Below, piece by piece: positions 11,519-23,408 of a DNA stretch of 64,000 nucleotides. Each line of letters starts with the position of its first letter. The stretch's first letter is position 1. This DNA comes from Camillea tinctor (taxonomy: Eukaryota > Ascomycota > Sordariomycetes > Xylariales > Xylariaceae). The position numbers were made by a program, and so were the translations under genes. The notes below the pieces were generated by a model that did no database searches, was not told where the DNA came from, and saw only the letters and a program-made list of their open reading frames with translations. The DNA is taken from positions 1 to 64,000 of the forward strand of contig MU394151.1 of the NCBI GenBank assembly GCA_022578605.1. Direction: 5' to 3'.

Positions 11519-13653
11519 TCAACCAGCGGCCCGCACGCCCGCCGGGTACGGGTAATCCGCCGCTGGTTCCGCGAGGAACCGGTCCTTGTCGTCGCCGATC
11601 TTGCGGCGGAACAGCGACAAGTCGCGCAGCAGGTCGTGCATGTAATCCTGCATATCGTCCGCCTTGTCCTCCAGCACACCAACCCCGTCCCCCTCGCCGT
11701 CCCCATCGACCTCCTCCTCGTCCTCGTCGTCGTAGTACGCCTCGTCGATAGGGCTGCGGCGGCGGCGGCGTCGGGGCGAGGACGACTTGCCTTCGTCCTC
11801 GGGCTCCGCTTCGCCGTCCTCCGCGTTCTTCTCGGGGGATTCTTCCTCTCCGGTGGATGACGACGGCGGCACTTCCGGGATGGGGTTCTTCAGGCTGTCG
11901 AGCGCGAGCTTGAGGTGCAGCCGCAGGGCCTCGTTCTCCGTCTGCAGGCTGCGGATCTTGCCCTCGGCCACGAGGCTGCGCTCCTCCATCTTGCGCTGCA
12001 TGGCCGCGACGCGGGTCTGGTACTCCTCTAGGCGCTCGTCGCTGCCGCTGCCGGTGCCGGCCTCCCTCGACGCGGAATCCGCGGCCCGCCGCGACGACGA
12101 CGACACCTGCAGCTGCAGCTGCAGCGCGCGGATCTCCTCGGCCATGGCGGCGATCTGCGCGTCCCGCTCCGCGGTGCTGATGTGGTCCTGGTTGACGACG
12201 GCGCGCGTGCGGATGCGCTTCGCCTGGTCGGCGTACCGCAGCGTCGACAGCGTCTCCTCGTAGTCCGACGGCGCGATGCACGCGATCATCGCCGTCTTGC
12301 TGTTGCCGCCGAGCGAGTCCTTCAGCAGCCACGTCAGGATCGAGTCGCGGTACGGCACCACGTCTTTGCCTGCCCCCCTCTTGCCGCCGGCGCGCTTCTT
12401 GCCGTCGGCTAAGGCCGCGATCACCCGCCCCAGCGTCGTCAGCGACTTGTTGATGTTGCTGCCTTCGCGCAGCCGCGCGCCCGTCGTCTCGGTGGACTTG
12501 GCGCGCTCGGACCCCGCCAGGTCGACCAGCCGGATGCGCGAGCTGCGCTCCGTCGTCTCGTCCGTGTCCATGTCGTGGTGGATCTGCTTCAGCATGATGG
12601 TGAAGACGGCGTGGCTGCGGCTGCTGGTGTCGTTCATCTTGGTGCTGGCCGTCGTGCGGCTCGCGTCCCCCATCTTCATGTACCGCAGGATCTCGTGCAG
12701 GCTGCGCACCGGAACCTCGGTCAGGTCCTTCACGTAGGGCCCCTCCGTCGGCGACTCGCGGATCTTGAGGTAGAACGGCGGCTGGTTCGGCGACACCGGC
12801 ATGAGAAGGTCCCGCACGTGCTCGTTGTACACTTCGAAGTACGACGCCCGCACGTGGTACGAGATGTTGGGCGTCTCGTTCTGGGCCTCCTCGATGCGCT
12901 GGAATAGGTCCTCGCAGGTGCGGGGGATCAGCCCCGGCTCGTCGGGGGTGCCCATCATGGTGTAGGACTTGCCGGAGCCGGTCTGGCCGTAGGCGAAGAT
13001 GCAGGTGTGGTAACCCTCGAAGTTGTGGTCGAGGAACTCCTCACCGAGACAGTTGTAGACGTCTTCCTGGTGTGCATAGTGCCGGTCCTTTGTGTTGTGG
13101 CTCCAGAACGAGTTATCGAATGTGAAGTTCTTGTCTTCGATGACCTTGCGGGTCTTTGCTCTAGCGTTGGCCGAGTCATCGTCACTGGGGGCGTGTAAGG
13201 TCGTCCTCTGAGTGATCGGGTCCATGCTAATCAAGCAATCGGCATCACGTTCGATCTCTGTGATAGTGGTGATGAAATTCTGTTAGCCATTGTCGTTGTT
13301 GCTATTATAACTCTAGATAGACATTAAATATTGTACGTACCTCTAGGTAAAAAGGCCCTCACTCTCACGACAACTTTCACATTGCCGCCCCCCGTGTCCA
13401 TCCGCATGTGCGATGGCATCGCGCGCAGCGACGGGGTGGATGCATTAGAGCGAACGGGGGAGTTCCTCATGTCGGGCGAAGCTGAGTAGGAACCAGAAGG
13501 CAAGTGATGATGATGGTGATGGTAGTGGTGATGGCGAGGGTCCAGCGTCGCCGACATTGTAATGGTCATTCCAGTGGCCTCTAAGGTGTCGCAGAATTGG
13601 TGGACGATATCACGGTATCGCTGCTGGTTGATGAGGCATGGAATGCCGTACAT
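11519..13653 (-). CDS. Kinesin-3 family motor, short form
   Basis: Microtubule motor. Exons are 13653-13341 and 13257-11519 (minus), joined in phase through a GTACGT donor and a TCACAG acceptor, giving up to 683 aa. The motor core has VRVRAFLPRE, the P-loop FAYGQTGSGKSYTMMG, switch I NDTSSRSH and switch II LVDLAGSE. A coiled coil follows, then an acidic tail. There is no FHA or PH domain, so it resembles the short fungal kinesin-3 group (Neurospora NcKin3, Aspergillus UncB) rather than full-length Unc104/UncA; that assignment is inference. The start is uncertain: in-frame ATGs at 13569 and 13557 are as plausible as 13653. The N-terminus carries a histidine run (HHHYHHHHHH). The 3' 1.4 kb is strikingly GC-rich, which creates long false frames on both strands. 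Confidence 0.88.
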
Positions 13654-14356
13654 GGAATCTGGGGACTTCAGCGTGTTAGTCCGAGTGTGTCTCCAGTTTA
13701 CTTGTGGTGGGGCTATTTACTTTCGCCCGTTGCCAGAGCAGCGGGGGCCCTTTACAAGTCGGTGCGCGGGCAGGAAGCAACGGAAGACCCCTGCTAGACC
13801 CAGTTGTTGCAGGACCGATAAGGCTTAGATTGGTGCGATAAGGCGTACACTAGTGAGAGGTGGCTTACGCTGATGTCGCGATTGCGACAAGCCCCGCGAT
13901 TCTTAATTGATTGAATTGATGATCACTGCTTGAGTTTACCTTAGGTGCTTAGGTAGGTACCTAGGCTGCTAGGTAGTATACACGAATGTAGGTGGATATG
14001 TAGGCGATTGAGAACTGAACATCAATAGTGATCAAACGAAAAAAAAAAAATAAAAAACGTTTAGTTGCGTAGTTCGTGATACAAGAGGAGCGTAAATGAA
14101 AACAAAGTTCCGTTTGTAAACATTCAACCCGGGCAATTATTGGGTGCCCTGGTTGGTGTATTCTAAAGAAACCAATTCATGTGTTCCGTTGCTGTCCAAC
14201 CTACCAAAACATCGGAACCGGTGCAACGGGAACGGAATCGAAAGTCAATTAATCTAAGTTTATGAAAGAGACCGGAAGTAAACCGATCTAAAGTCCATGC
14301 GTACCAAATATACTTTAATAACCCGAAAGAAGACCTACTGGGTAACACCTATAAAC
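13654..14356. other. Spacer upstream of kinesin
   Basis: Seven hundred bases holding the kinesin promoter side and the 3' end of the PPPDE-thioredoxin gene. It contains TAGGTA-type short repeats near 13945-13980 and an A run near 14039. No gene was seen. Confidence 0.6.
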
Positions 14357-16155
14357 TTACTCCCTTACAAGCCCCTTTCCTAGTAACTCGTTCCCAACCT
14401 CGTTCACCAGTGGTTCGTCCGGGAACTTCTTTTTCTTCGCTGCAATAGTTCCTTGTGCATCCATCGTCCTGAGCAGATCTATCAGATCTCCTTCCATCGG
14501 CATGCAGTAAGCCAGCAGGCCCAACGCCAGCAACATTCCATGCAGAGCTTCGTTCGACTCTTCTTCTTGCGATATGGCTTCTAGTGCCGAAGCTGCAAGC
14601 TCTATCTGTTCCTCTTCCGGCAGCACATCCCCCGAGCGATCCCGCCTATGACTATTGGCGGATGCGACATTGAACAGTAGCGATGCCGCTGCTACCCGGA
14701 TGTTGCTGTGGCTGTCATCGAGGAAGCTCGTCGAGATAAGCCGCGTGATCGGGGTCCGCAGTGCGGCCTGTCCTAGGATTTGGTCTGGGTATAGGGGGCT
14801 GGAGAACAAGTTGCACGCCATCTGCAGCGTAACTAGTCGTAAAGCATAAGGACAATCGGATAGCCCGTTCACGGCGTCTAGGACCGTGACGACTGTCTTG
14901 TGGCCGGCCTCCTCGGCGAAGTACCCGCTCAGGCGCGGGTCGATGAGAGCACACCGGAAGAGGTCCACGACGGTGAAGAGAACCTCCTGGGGTAGATCTG
15001 TCACGGCTGAGCGTAGGAAACTCGAAAATGCTGACAAGTCTGGAAGCGTAGCCTGGGCCGGGCCATCAGCAGATCTGGCTTCGATGAAGTGCTTAACCCC
15101 TTGAACTGCTGCGTCGTTCGCTGTCGGTCCTAGCTTCGACAACAGCTTCGGGAGCGGAGGAACCTTAGTGTATAACACGGGTTTCGAGTCCGGATTGGCA
15201 AGATGGGGCAAATTTAGCATCCTGTGCCGATGCGATGGGACTGCCATCTGAGCGAGAAGCCCAACTGTGCCTCTCAAGCGAGAGGCATCAGCGCCCACCC
15301 ATTGTTCCTCCTGCTTGCCCCGTACGAAGGTGATAAAAGTAGGCGTACCCCTAATAGAGTATTTTTGCGCGACGTCGAACGTCTGGGAGGTGTCGACCTT
15401 AATCAAGCTAACCTTGTCCCCATGTTGTGCGGCTAGCTCATCGTACAACGGATATAGTATCTTGCAAGGGGGGCAGGTAGCGGAGGTGAAGAAGATGATT
15501 GCGCTAGAGTTGCTGGCAATTTCGAGGGCTCTATTTAGTCCCTGGAGATTAGAAACGTTTACTACGCCGGAGTTCCTGGGAACAGCAGGGGCGTGCACGC
15601 CGTTGGATTGTTGCTGGCCATTATTTTGAATGCCGAGGAGACTACCCTGCTGGGCCTTTCTCGCTTCGACCATCTGTGTGAGCTGAGGCTGCAACATTCG
15701 GCCAAAGGGGGAATCGAGGACGGCTTGAGGCATGTTGGTGATGTGTTCTGGGATGCTCCTCCCAATGAGAAATGTTGCAAAGTCATTGCTGAAGTTATTG
15801 CAATTGTGCCGGAATAGATCATATGCCTGCCTTGCACTTAGCTATTCGAGCATCCTAAGTTCGATGATAATGTGTATCTTACCTCAGGGGTGTATATCTC
15901 CCTAAGGGAATCGAGATATTCAATAACCACTTCCAGGGGTAGTTCTGTTTTCCCCAGGTGTAGTCGTTGAAGGGGCCGGCCTAGGTGAGAAGTTCCAGGG
16001 TGGATGGCATTGATTCCGCCGTCGTACACGTACTCCATGCCTTCAAGCTCTATAGAGGTATGGTATATAGCGTCTAGTTGGAAGCCGAGCATGCCCATAG
16101 ACATTTGCCTGGCAAGACCGCCTGATAAATCATAGACGAGAAGATGAACATCCAT
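14357..16155 (-). CDS. PPPDE-thioredoxin-PUL fusion protein
   Basis: Three domains in one 580-aa chain; exons are 16155-15883 and 15826-14357 (minus), with a 56-bp intron. Residues 1-115 form a PPPDE (DeSI-type) papain-fold isopeptidase with the catalytic pair H32 (YHTSIE) and C100 (RHNCNNFSNDF). Residues about 170-290 form a thioredoxin domain with active site C209-P-P-C212 (FTSATCPPC), CPPC instead of the usual CGPC. The remainder, about 320-575, is an alpha-helical armadillo-like PUL domain of the type that binds Cdc48/p97 in Doa1/PLAA. The family is expected to act in deubiquitination or deSUMOylation linked to Cdc48, but substrates are unknown. All catalytic residues are present. Confidence 0.9.
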
Positions 16156-17385
16156 CGTAGCCCTAGTCTTTGGTACTGATGAAATCCAATGTTTCTTTTT
16201 TTTTCCTTCTCCTTTCTTTTTCCTTTTTAAATCGAAATTTCAAAGTGACTTGCTTGAAAAAGTCACGCTGAAGAAAGCTTGCAGCTTGATGCTAATGAAG
16301 CCAATAGTTCCTGAATGGTGATGAAGGGGAGGTGGCTAGTAGGGAGAAGTCAAGACAACAAAGAACTGTACTATAAGTTTAGTAAGTTTAGTACTTGAGT
16401 TGTCGAGAACAATACACTAGGTAGTGGCAAGGATATATATATACATATATGACAACTAGGTTTGCACAGCTTTATAAGGCCTCGAGACTCGAAGTTTATA
16501 TAAATAAGATTGCTGTTTAAAGGCAGAAGCGCTAGGTACGTCAGACAAGCTAAGGCAAGAACTATGAGGTACGTATTCCCTAGGTGGCCCATGATCTCGT
16601 TGCGGAAACCTTCCAAGGGGATGGAAAGGTCTGGAAGACAAGGCGTCGTGGCTGGTTCGGTGGCTACATAGCCCCACTTCTATAGGCTGCTCTTGTAGGT
16701 GGTATTTAGCTTAGCCCCCCTGTAGGTCTCGAATTCGAAATAGTTACAACATTGAAGTAAGCCCGCTGAATAATGGCTTGACTAGGCAGTAGGCAGTAGA
16801 TATTGAAGCCACGTGAAAGCTTGGCAGGTTTCTACCTTTTCTTTTCTTTCTTCAAATATGTAGATCGCCACCGTTATTGTTCAAAATCATGTTACAGATG
16901 CACATCAGTTGTATCATCTCGTGCATGTGTCAATCATTGTAAATCGTCATGCAAATATAGAATAATACCATACATACCAAAGCCGCCACTACCCTCACCA
17001 TTCTAGCAAAGGACTCACTAACAAATATAGGTTTAACTATGCGTTCACAGATTTACGATGCTGAGTATATGATGATGGTGTAGATGATTCATTTGCACAT
17101 GTACCTATGTACATTTATAGACAAGTGTGCTCCTAAGCAGAGAGAGTATGTGGTATAAAGCAGTTCCAGGGGGTATAGTAGTGATGGTTAAAAAAAAGAA
17201 ACAAAGAACAGAATCAAAAGTCGTGATAGACAAACGCGGGCAAGAAAGCCAGGAATCTAGACAAATCCATCATCATATAATGGGTATTGGACCAAACCGA
17301 ACAGCCAAGCTCTCGAGTAAACCTTATTTCCTTCCGAACCTGAGCTTTTAAAACATAAAACGCCCATCTGTAACCTCTACACTCA
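16156..17385. other. Spacer between PPPDE-thioredoxin and Cdt2-like genes
   Basis: This 1.2 kb stretch lies between two genes on the same (minus) strand. It contains the upstream region of the PPPDE gene, including a T-rich tract just upstream of the start (around 16195-16235 on plus), and the downstream region of the WD40 gene. No supportable gene was seen. Confidence 0.6.
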
Positions 17386-19632
17386 CTATTCTTCATCATC
17401 GTCGGGCTGATCCCAGTCGTCTCCCGCGTCAGCCCAACCGCATCCCCAACGTCTGCCTTCTGTTTCGCCTCCGGTGCGCAGGTCTGCCGCATCTTCTCTT
17501 CCTTCGCTCCAGCAGCGGATCAAGTAATCGTCACCAACTGTGACAAGCTTGCCCTCATTCGTCCAGGACACCGAGCCCACCTCCCGGTCATGTCCACGAA
17601 CAAGCGCCGTGCCGGTTCGCACAATTGGAATGTTGTCATTGGGTCTCATGGATAGGTTTGATGAGCTGCCGGTCCTGAATAGTGGTCGGCGAGTTCCTGC
17701 AGAAGCTCTTGTATTGGCTGCCGGAGTCGAGCTGAAGCTCGAGGATGCGGTCGATGTGCCAATCGTCGAGTTCTCGAGGCTTGTAGAACCCATCCCACCG
17801 GACAGATCGTCTCTAAAATATCGCTCTTGTGTTGGGAACAGTACAGCGCAGTTATCGCTACTGCCAACAGCTAGGATTTCACTTCGTCCATCTTGCGCTG
17901 GTCTTACGGCACACTTAACATAGAAGCTAGTGGCATGGAACGAGGGGTGTCTAAACCCATAAAGCGGCCCGAGACTTTGCTGGGAGTTCACAATATGTCT
18001 ACGTCGGGGCGGTTCACCATTTCTAGTGGAGAGCTCCGGCGCATGACCTAGGATCAAGTGTGCCGTTGAGTAGGCATATACAGTGTTATCCTTACATAGC
18101 GCATACAATCGGGAAGCGTCGGTCCCGAGGGCCAGGGATGAGATGCCAAAAGGTCGCCAGTGCGCGTGAGATTCTGGAGGAGCAGTTGACGACAATGGCG
18201 TGGGAACCTTGTTGCGCGAGCTATGAATACAGCGGATATCCCACAGCTTGATGGATGCATCTGCTTCGCATGCTGTCAGCAGCAAATGCTCCTGTCCAGC
18301 AGGTAGAAATTGAATGGCTGTGACAGATACATCGTTTGCTCGACTCGGGAGCTCACTGCGAGAAGGAGTATCGCCTGGTCCAAGGGAGGAAGCCTGACGG
18401 GATTGACGTAGAGTTCGGGCGTGGGCGTGATACAGGCTATTTACAGCACAGCCGCGTCTAAGTTCCGGCCGTCTAAAGACTAGGTTAGACTCTCGGTGCT
18501 CAGGAGGAGCAAATTCCTGTGCTGGACGGCTACATCGCAAGTCCCAAATCTGGACACTTCCATCGCGGGACGATGTTGCAAGTACACTGCTGTTTGCTTG
18601 TCCAGGTTGGAAACGGATTTGCTTGAGAGATGCAGTATGTTGCGGGAGAAAGGCGATAGTAGTCCGGGTCATTATATCGATGACCCGTCCCATTTGATCG
18701 CCAGATGCAGTTGCCAGGAGATAATCATCATCGGAGAAATCGAGATCGATGATAGCATTAGTGTGGGCTTGAAAAACAAGATGAGGTTTACTGAATGGAT
18801 CCGAGGGGTTGCCAGCAGAATCTAGCAGCCGGACACAGCCTTCCTCATCCCCAACTGCCGTCAGACTGCTTCGATGGCAGGTAGCCGTGCAGAAAGGGAT
18901 GCACCGGCCTGGTCCCTCATGACTGACACAGCTATGAACATCATCGGGTCGGCTATAGAAATCCGCGGTATCAATTCTCCAATCAGCAGCAGGACATGCC
19001 ATATAGGAACGGCCAGCTCGAGGCATTCCCTCTAACTGTCTCTGTGCAAGCTGACCAGTCAGACCGCGGCTTGGAAGACGAGTTAGGCGTTTTAAAGGCT
19101 GAGGTTCGGGCAGAAGATCATCATCACTAGCATCATCTTCGGATACACAAAGGCCTTGGCTGGAATGAAGGGATCGAATAGGACTGAGAAGACCTGAGGG
19201 GATGGCATGGGAAGGCGACGAGCCATCATGGAAGGATATGGAGAGGGCGGGAGGACGGCATGGCGAGGATTCAGGGGTGTGGCGGGTCTTTCTTCTTTTG
19301 GCGAGTCGACTATCCCGGGTATCGGGCTTTTCATCATGAGGGATCCGTTCCTCGGAGAATGGCATCATGGGGCTAGATGGCGCGGGGGTCTGATATCGAT
19401 GGTTGATTTCCGGCGCTGCAAGATCCTGTAGGGCTCTGCGGGCCGGGCTCGGGTTGGATGGGACTCGGCAGCGAGGAGTGAAGAATCTTCTAAACTTCCT
19501 AGGGGTAATCGACGGGTTTCGTCTCTCCTTGGTGTTCTGGACCCTGGGAGGAGAGAGGAGCCTCGAGTTTTCCTTGAACGAGGTCGGGCTCATGGTGAGC
19601 TCGTCCTCTTCTCTAGCAGAGGCACCAACCAT
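17386..19632 (-). CDS. Cdt2-like WD40 substrate receptor of CRL4 ubiquitin ligase
   Basis: Intronless 748-aa protein. Residues ~1-200 are a basic, Ser/Pro-rich disordered region. WD40 repeats run from ~230 to the C-terminus. Two repeats end in the WDXR motif used by DCAFs to bind DDB1: VQIWDLRC and IKLWDIRC. The overall layout, including RSYMACPAADWRIDTADFYSR before the propeller and a last repeat near REVGSVSWTNEGKLVTVGDDYLIRCW, matches fungal Cdt2/DTL proteins, which direct degradation of replication factors such as Cdt1 and Spd1-type RNR inhibitors. An N-terminal KFRRFFTPR segment resembles a degenerate PCNA-interacting (PIP) box. It is divergent from SPB1, with 889 bp between starts. Confidence 0.82.
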   Translation of the reverse strand: MVGASAREEDELTMSPTSFKENSRLLSPPRVQNTKERRNPSITPRKFRRFFTPRCRVPSNPSPARRALQDLAAPEINHRYQTPAPSSPMMPFSEERIPHDEKPDTRDSRLAKRRKTRHTPESSPCRPPALSISFHDGSSPSHAIPSGLLSPIRSLHSSQGLCVSEDDASDDDLLPEPQPLKRLTRLPSRGLTGQLAQRQLEGMPRAGRSYMACPAADWRIDTADFYSRPDDVHSCVSHEGPGRCIPFCTATCHRSSLTAVGDEEGCVRLLDSAGNPSDPFSKPHLVFQAHTNAIIDLDFSDDDYLLATASGDQMGRVIDIMTRTTIAFLPQHTASLKQIRFQPGQANSSVLATSSRDGSVQIWDLRCSRPAQEFAPPEHRESNLVFRRPELRRGCAVNSLYHAHARTLRQSRQASSLGPGDTPSRSELPSRANDVSVTAIQFLPAGQEHLLLTACEADASIKLWDIRCIHSSRNKVPTPLSSTAPPESHAHWRPFGISSLALGTDASRLYALCKDNTVYAYSTAHLILGHAPELSTRNGEPPRRRHIVNSQQSLGPLYGFRHPSFHATSFYVKCAVRPAQDGRSEILAVGSSDNCAVLFPTQERYFRDDLSGGMGSTSLENSTIGTSTASSSFSSTPAANTRASAGTRRPLFRTGSSSNLSMRPNDNIPIVRTGTALVRGHDREVGSVSWTNEGKLVTVGDDYLIRCWSEGREDAADLRTGGETEGRRWGCGWADAGDDWDQPDDDEE

Positions 19633-20521
19633 ATTGGCAGGTTGATGTCTTGCTGTCGTTATTGTAGTAGTAGTAGTTGTTGTTGTTGATGGTTGACGGA
19701 TATTTGTAGCTGTTGTTTTTATAATAAAAATATTCTTCTTCTTCTTCTGTTGTCTGCCTCACAATACCAAAGATCCACCGAATCCAGACAAACCAGAACC
19801 ACCAGACTCAGACTACAAGAATAGGTAATTGGGCATGGTTGGAGGATTACCAAGTTAGAAAACAGATATATAAGATTCCAGAAACCAATTTAATAGCATT
19901 GGGAAAGGGAAGAAAACGCAGTGGCGGGGAGGATGCAGACAAGATGGGGCAGAGTGGGCTCCAGACACGCCGCGTTGAAGACGCGAGAACCACTTTACAC
20001 GGGCTTAGACACAAATAAGAAATGACGTTTTGGTTTGTTGGCACTGTGCTAGCACCCATGTAATGCTCCACAATAGGTTTGGGGGTTTTTTGGGAGTTTT
20101 TTTTTTTCGCGACTCGCGACGGGAAGGTGGGGCACGTCGCCTGCATGCCAGCCGCAAATACCACTCTACATTAAGTAACTAGGTACGTACCGAACTACAC
20201 TAGTGGCTTACCATTCCATAGGGTAAGTGCGAACTTTCAATACATCCATGTGGGTAGGGATAGGTATATGATTGTACATAGTAGTATTTATATGGTTATC
20301 GATAAGATATGAAGCTTATCGCAAAAGATTATGCGACAAGAGGAAAAAAAAATTATTAACCATCCATTCAATGCCACTCATTGGGTCTGTCTTGTCTGTG
20401 TCTATCTCTCCACCACATTTACATGCTTGTTCCGTACTACCAACGGACGGCATTACAACAAACCACAATCCATCACGAAACCTAGTCTTCTAGACTAGGC
20501 ATTCAAATAAGAAGAAAAAAG
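19633..20521. other. Divergent promoter region between Cdt2-like gene and SPB1
   Basis: An 889-bp spacer between two genes transcribed outwards. Trinucleotide tracts (GTA/GTT and CTT repeats at about 19660-19755 on plus) lie in the Cdt2-side leader. A T run lies at 20098-20106. No gene was seen. Confidence 0.6.
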
Positions 20522-23408
20522 ATGGCGATCCAAAAGAAGCACGGCAAAGGTCGTTTGGATAAATATTACAAACTTGCCAAAGAAAAGGGATACAGAGCCC
20601 GAGCTGCATTCAAGCTTATACAACTGAACAAGCGATATGGATTCTTGGAGTCATCTAGGGTTCTGCTGGATCTCTGCGCTGCACCAGGAGTAAGTGATCT
20701 CCACATTGCGCATCGACTGTGTATATCGCATTGTAAACTGCTGCTAACATTGTCGTCACCCCTTCTCTAGTCATGGCTGCAAGTAGCCAGCGAGGCAATG
20801 CCTAACGGCAGTCTTATTATTGGTGTTGATCTGTCACCGATCAAGCCGATTCCCAAAGTTATCAGTTTCCAGGGAGATATCACTACAGAAAAGACTAGGC
20901 ATACGATTCGGACACACATCAAGACTCTCAAAGCCGACACTGTCCTTCACGATGTAAGCGCTCCATATGCGATTGTAGGAGGAAGTGGCTGCTAATTATA
21001 CTCAAGGGAGCCCCCAATGTCGGAACTGCTTGGGCCCAAGACTCTTGTTAGTACAAGTTCAAGTTTGTGCCAATGGATGGACGTGCTGCTAACTATAGGA
21101 TAGTCAACCAGGCGGAGCTCGCCTTGCAATCCATGAAACTTGCTACCGAATTCCTTGTTGAAGGAGGAACCTTTGTCACCAAGGTCTTTCGAAGCAAGGA
21201 ATATAATAAACTGCTCTGGGTGCGTACAATACAAACATAGACATGACAGTACTCGAAGCTTATTCCTGACACCTTCGTGTAGGTGTTCAACCAACTATTC
21301 AACAAGGTCGAGGCCACTAAGCCACCGTCTTCGAGAAACGTCTCTGCCGAAATATTCGTAGTCTGCCGAGGCTTCAAAGCTCCTAGACATATCGATCCCA
21401 AGTTTTTGGACCCGCGATCTGTTTTCGCTGAATTGGCCGAGGGAGCATCAAACAACGAAGCCAAAGTGTTCAAACCAGAGGTGAAGAAGCGCAAGCGAGA
21501 AGGTTATGAGGAGGGCGACTACACTCAGTTCAAAGAGATACCCGCAAGCCAGTTCATTGAAACCACAGATCCTCTCGACATTTTAGCCAACTATAACAAG
21601 CTTAGCTTCGAGCAACCGCGAAATGGCGATGTGGCTCTTGCGGCCTTGGATAAGATGCCTGAAACCACAGAGGAGATCAGGATATACTGCCAGGACTTGA
21701 AAGTACTGGGGAGGAGGGAATTCAAGATATTGCTCAAGTGGCGGTTAAACTCTCGAGAGACTTTCGGGCTTCCCACCAAGAAGACTACCGCCCCTGTTGT
21801 TACCGAAGAGGTTGCGCAAGTTGAGTCTATGGACGAGGAACTAAGGATCCAGGAACAGCTGCAGGCCTTGAAGGACAAGGAACAAGGGAAGAGAAAGAGA
21901 GAAAGAAGAAAAGAAAACGAGAAGAAGCAAAAGGAAATAATGCGACTCCAATTGGGAATGACTGCTCCGATGGATATCGGTTTAGAGCAAGCCGGCCCCT
22001 TAGGACAAGACTCGATCTTTGCTCTCAAAGATGTTGAGAAAAAGGGTGCTGTGAGCCAGATTGCCAAGGGAAGAATGGCTATCGTCAAACAGGCAGACAC
22101 CAAAAAGGACCTAGACAGTGGCATCGGCTCATCCGGTGAGACAGATTCAGAGGACGACGAGGAAGACCGACTCGAACGAGAGCTAGACAACATGTTCGAG
22201 GATTACAAAGAACGGCGTTCCATGAGGGATGCGAAGTATAAAGCTAAGAGAGCTCGGCAAGAGCATGAGGATGGCGAATGGGAGGGTCTATCTGCTGATG
22301 AACAGCAATCCAGTGATGATGAGGAGCTGGAAGAAGACAGCAGTGAGGAATCAGACGAGGAAGATTCAGAGCCCACCAAAAGTCTACTTACCGACTTGGA
22401 CAATGGTCCGGCAGGGTCTGACGGACTCTCAAGACGAGCGACGAGTTTCTTTAGCCAGGATATATTCAAGGATATACCCGGCATTCTTGGTGAAGCTGAA
22501 CCTGAGCCTTCTAAGTTGGACGACGGGGAGAACCCGGCGACCAAGAAAACAGCACCAGAGAACGGAATAGAGAAGACATCGAAAAAATCCGAGCGATTGA
22601 GTAAACAAAAGAACACCGTTAGTGAGGAGAAGGATGATAATGAAGATGATGGATTTGAAATAGTGGAGCAGCATATTGATGAGTGGGAAGACAGACGCCT
22701 TCCTGATGGTAGGCCAGGTAAGAACTCCCCTTATTAATATTCGGATAGCAAATAACTAACGTCGTGATAAGATATCGATATCATCACAGCGGAAGCGATG
22801 ACCCTCGCTCACCAACTGGCGACGGGTCAAAAGTCTAAGTATGATGTGGTAGATGATGGGTTTAATAAGCATGCCTTCCGGGATCGTGACGGTTTGCCTG
22901 AGGTTAGTTTTGATGGTTTTTATTCGTTCCCTATTTATCATCTAAACTACTCTCCCGAAGAAAAAAAAATACTAACTCAGGCGAACAGTGGTTCATTGAG
23001 GACGAAGGACAGCACAGCAAACCCCACAAGCCAATCACCAAGGCCGCCGCTGCTGCCATCAAGGAGAAGCTGCGAGCTCTAAACGCCCGGCCGATCAAGA
23101 AGGTACGGGAGGCTAAGGCGCGCAAGAAGTTCAAGGCGGCTCAGCGTCTCGAGAAGCTGCGCAAGAAGTCGGACCTCCTGGCCAGCGACGAGGGTATGAC
23201 GGAGAAGGAGAAGGCCGACAGCATCCAGAAGCTGCTCAGCAAGGCGGCGCGCAAGAAGCCCAGACAGCCCGCCAAGCTGGTCGTGGCCAAGGGCTTGAAC
23301 CGGGGTATCCAGGGACGGCCCAAGGGCGTCAAGGGCAGGTACAAGATCGTCGACGCCAGGATGAAGAAGGAGCTCAGGGCGCAGAAGAGAATCTCGAAGC
23401 GCAAGTAG
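20522..23408 (+). CDS. SPB1: SPB1, AdoMet-dependent 25S rRNA 2'-O-methyltransferase
   Basis: Nucleolar FtsJ-family methyltransferase needed for 60S subunit assembly; in yeast it methylates the conserved G in the A-loop of 25S rRNA (family knowledge). Seven exons are resolved: 20522-20689, 20771-20953, 21007-21046, 21104-21219, 21283-22717, 22772-22902 and 22989-23408. All phases agree and give 830 aa, close to the yeast length. The N-terminal RrmJ fold shows [10 protein letters not shown] (SAM motif I), [16 protein letters not shown] and [19 protein letters not shown]3381-type middle region and acidic segments follow, then the basic Spb1_C domain ([19 protein letters not shown]). Exon 3 is only 40 bp. 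The last exon is much more GC-rich than exon 5. It converges on EBP2, another 60S-assembly gene. Confidence 0.95.

Noticed and set aside
11475..12332. Minus-strand 285-residue open frame overlapping the kinesin 3' half, and plus-strand frames at 11787-12263 and 12276-12737
   Set aside because: These are Arg/Ala/Gly- or Ser/Arg-rich translations of GC-rich kinesin codons in other frames; the kinesin frame carries the real motifs.
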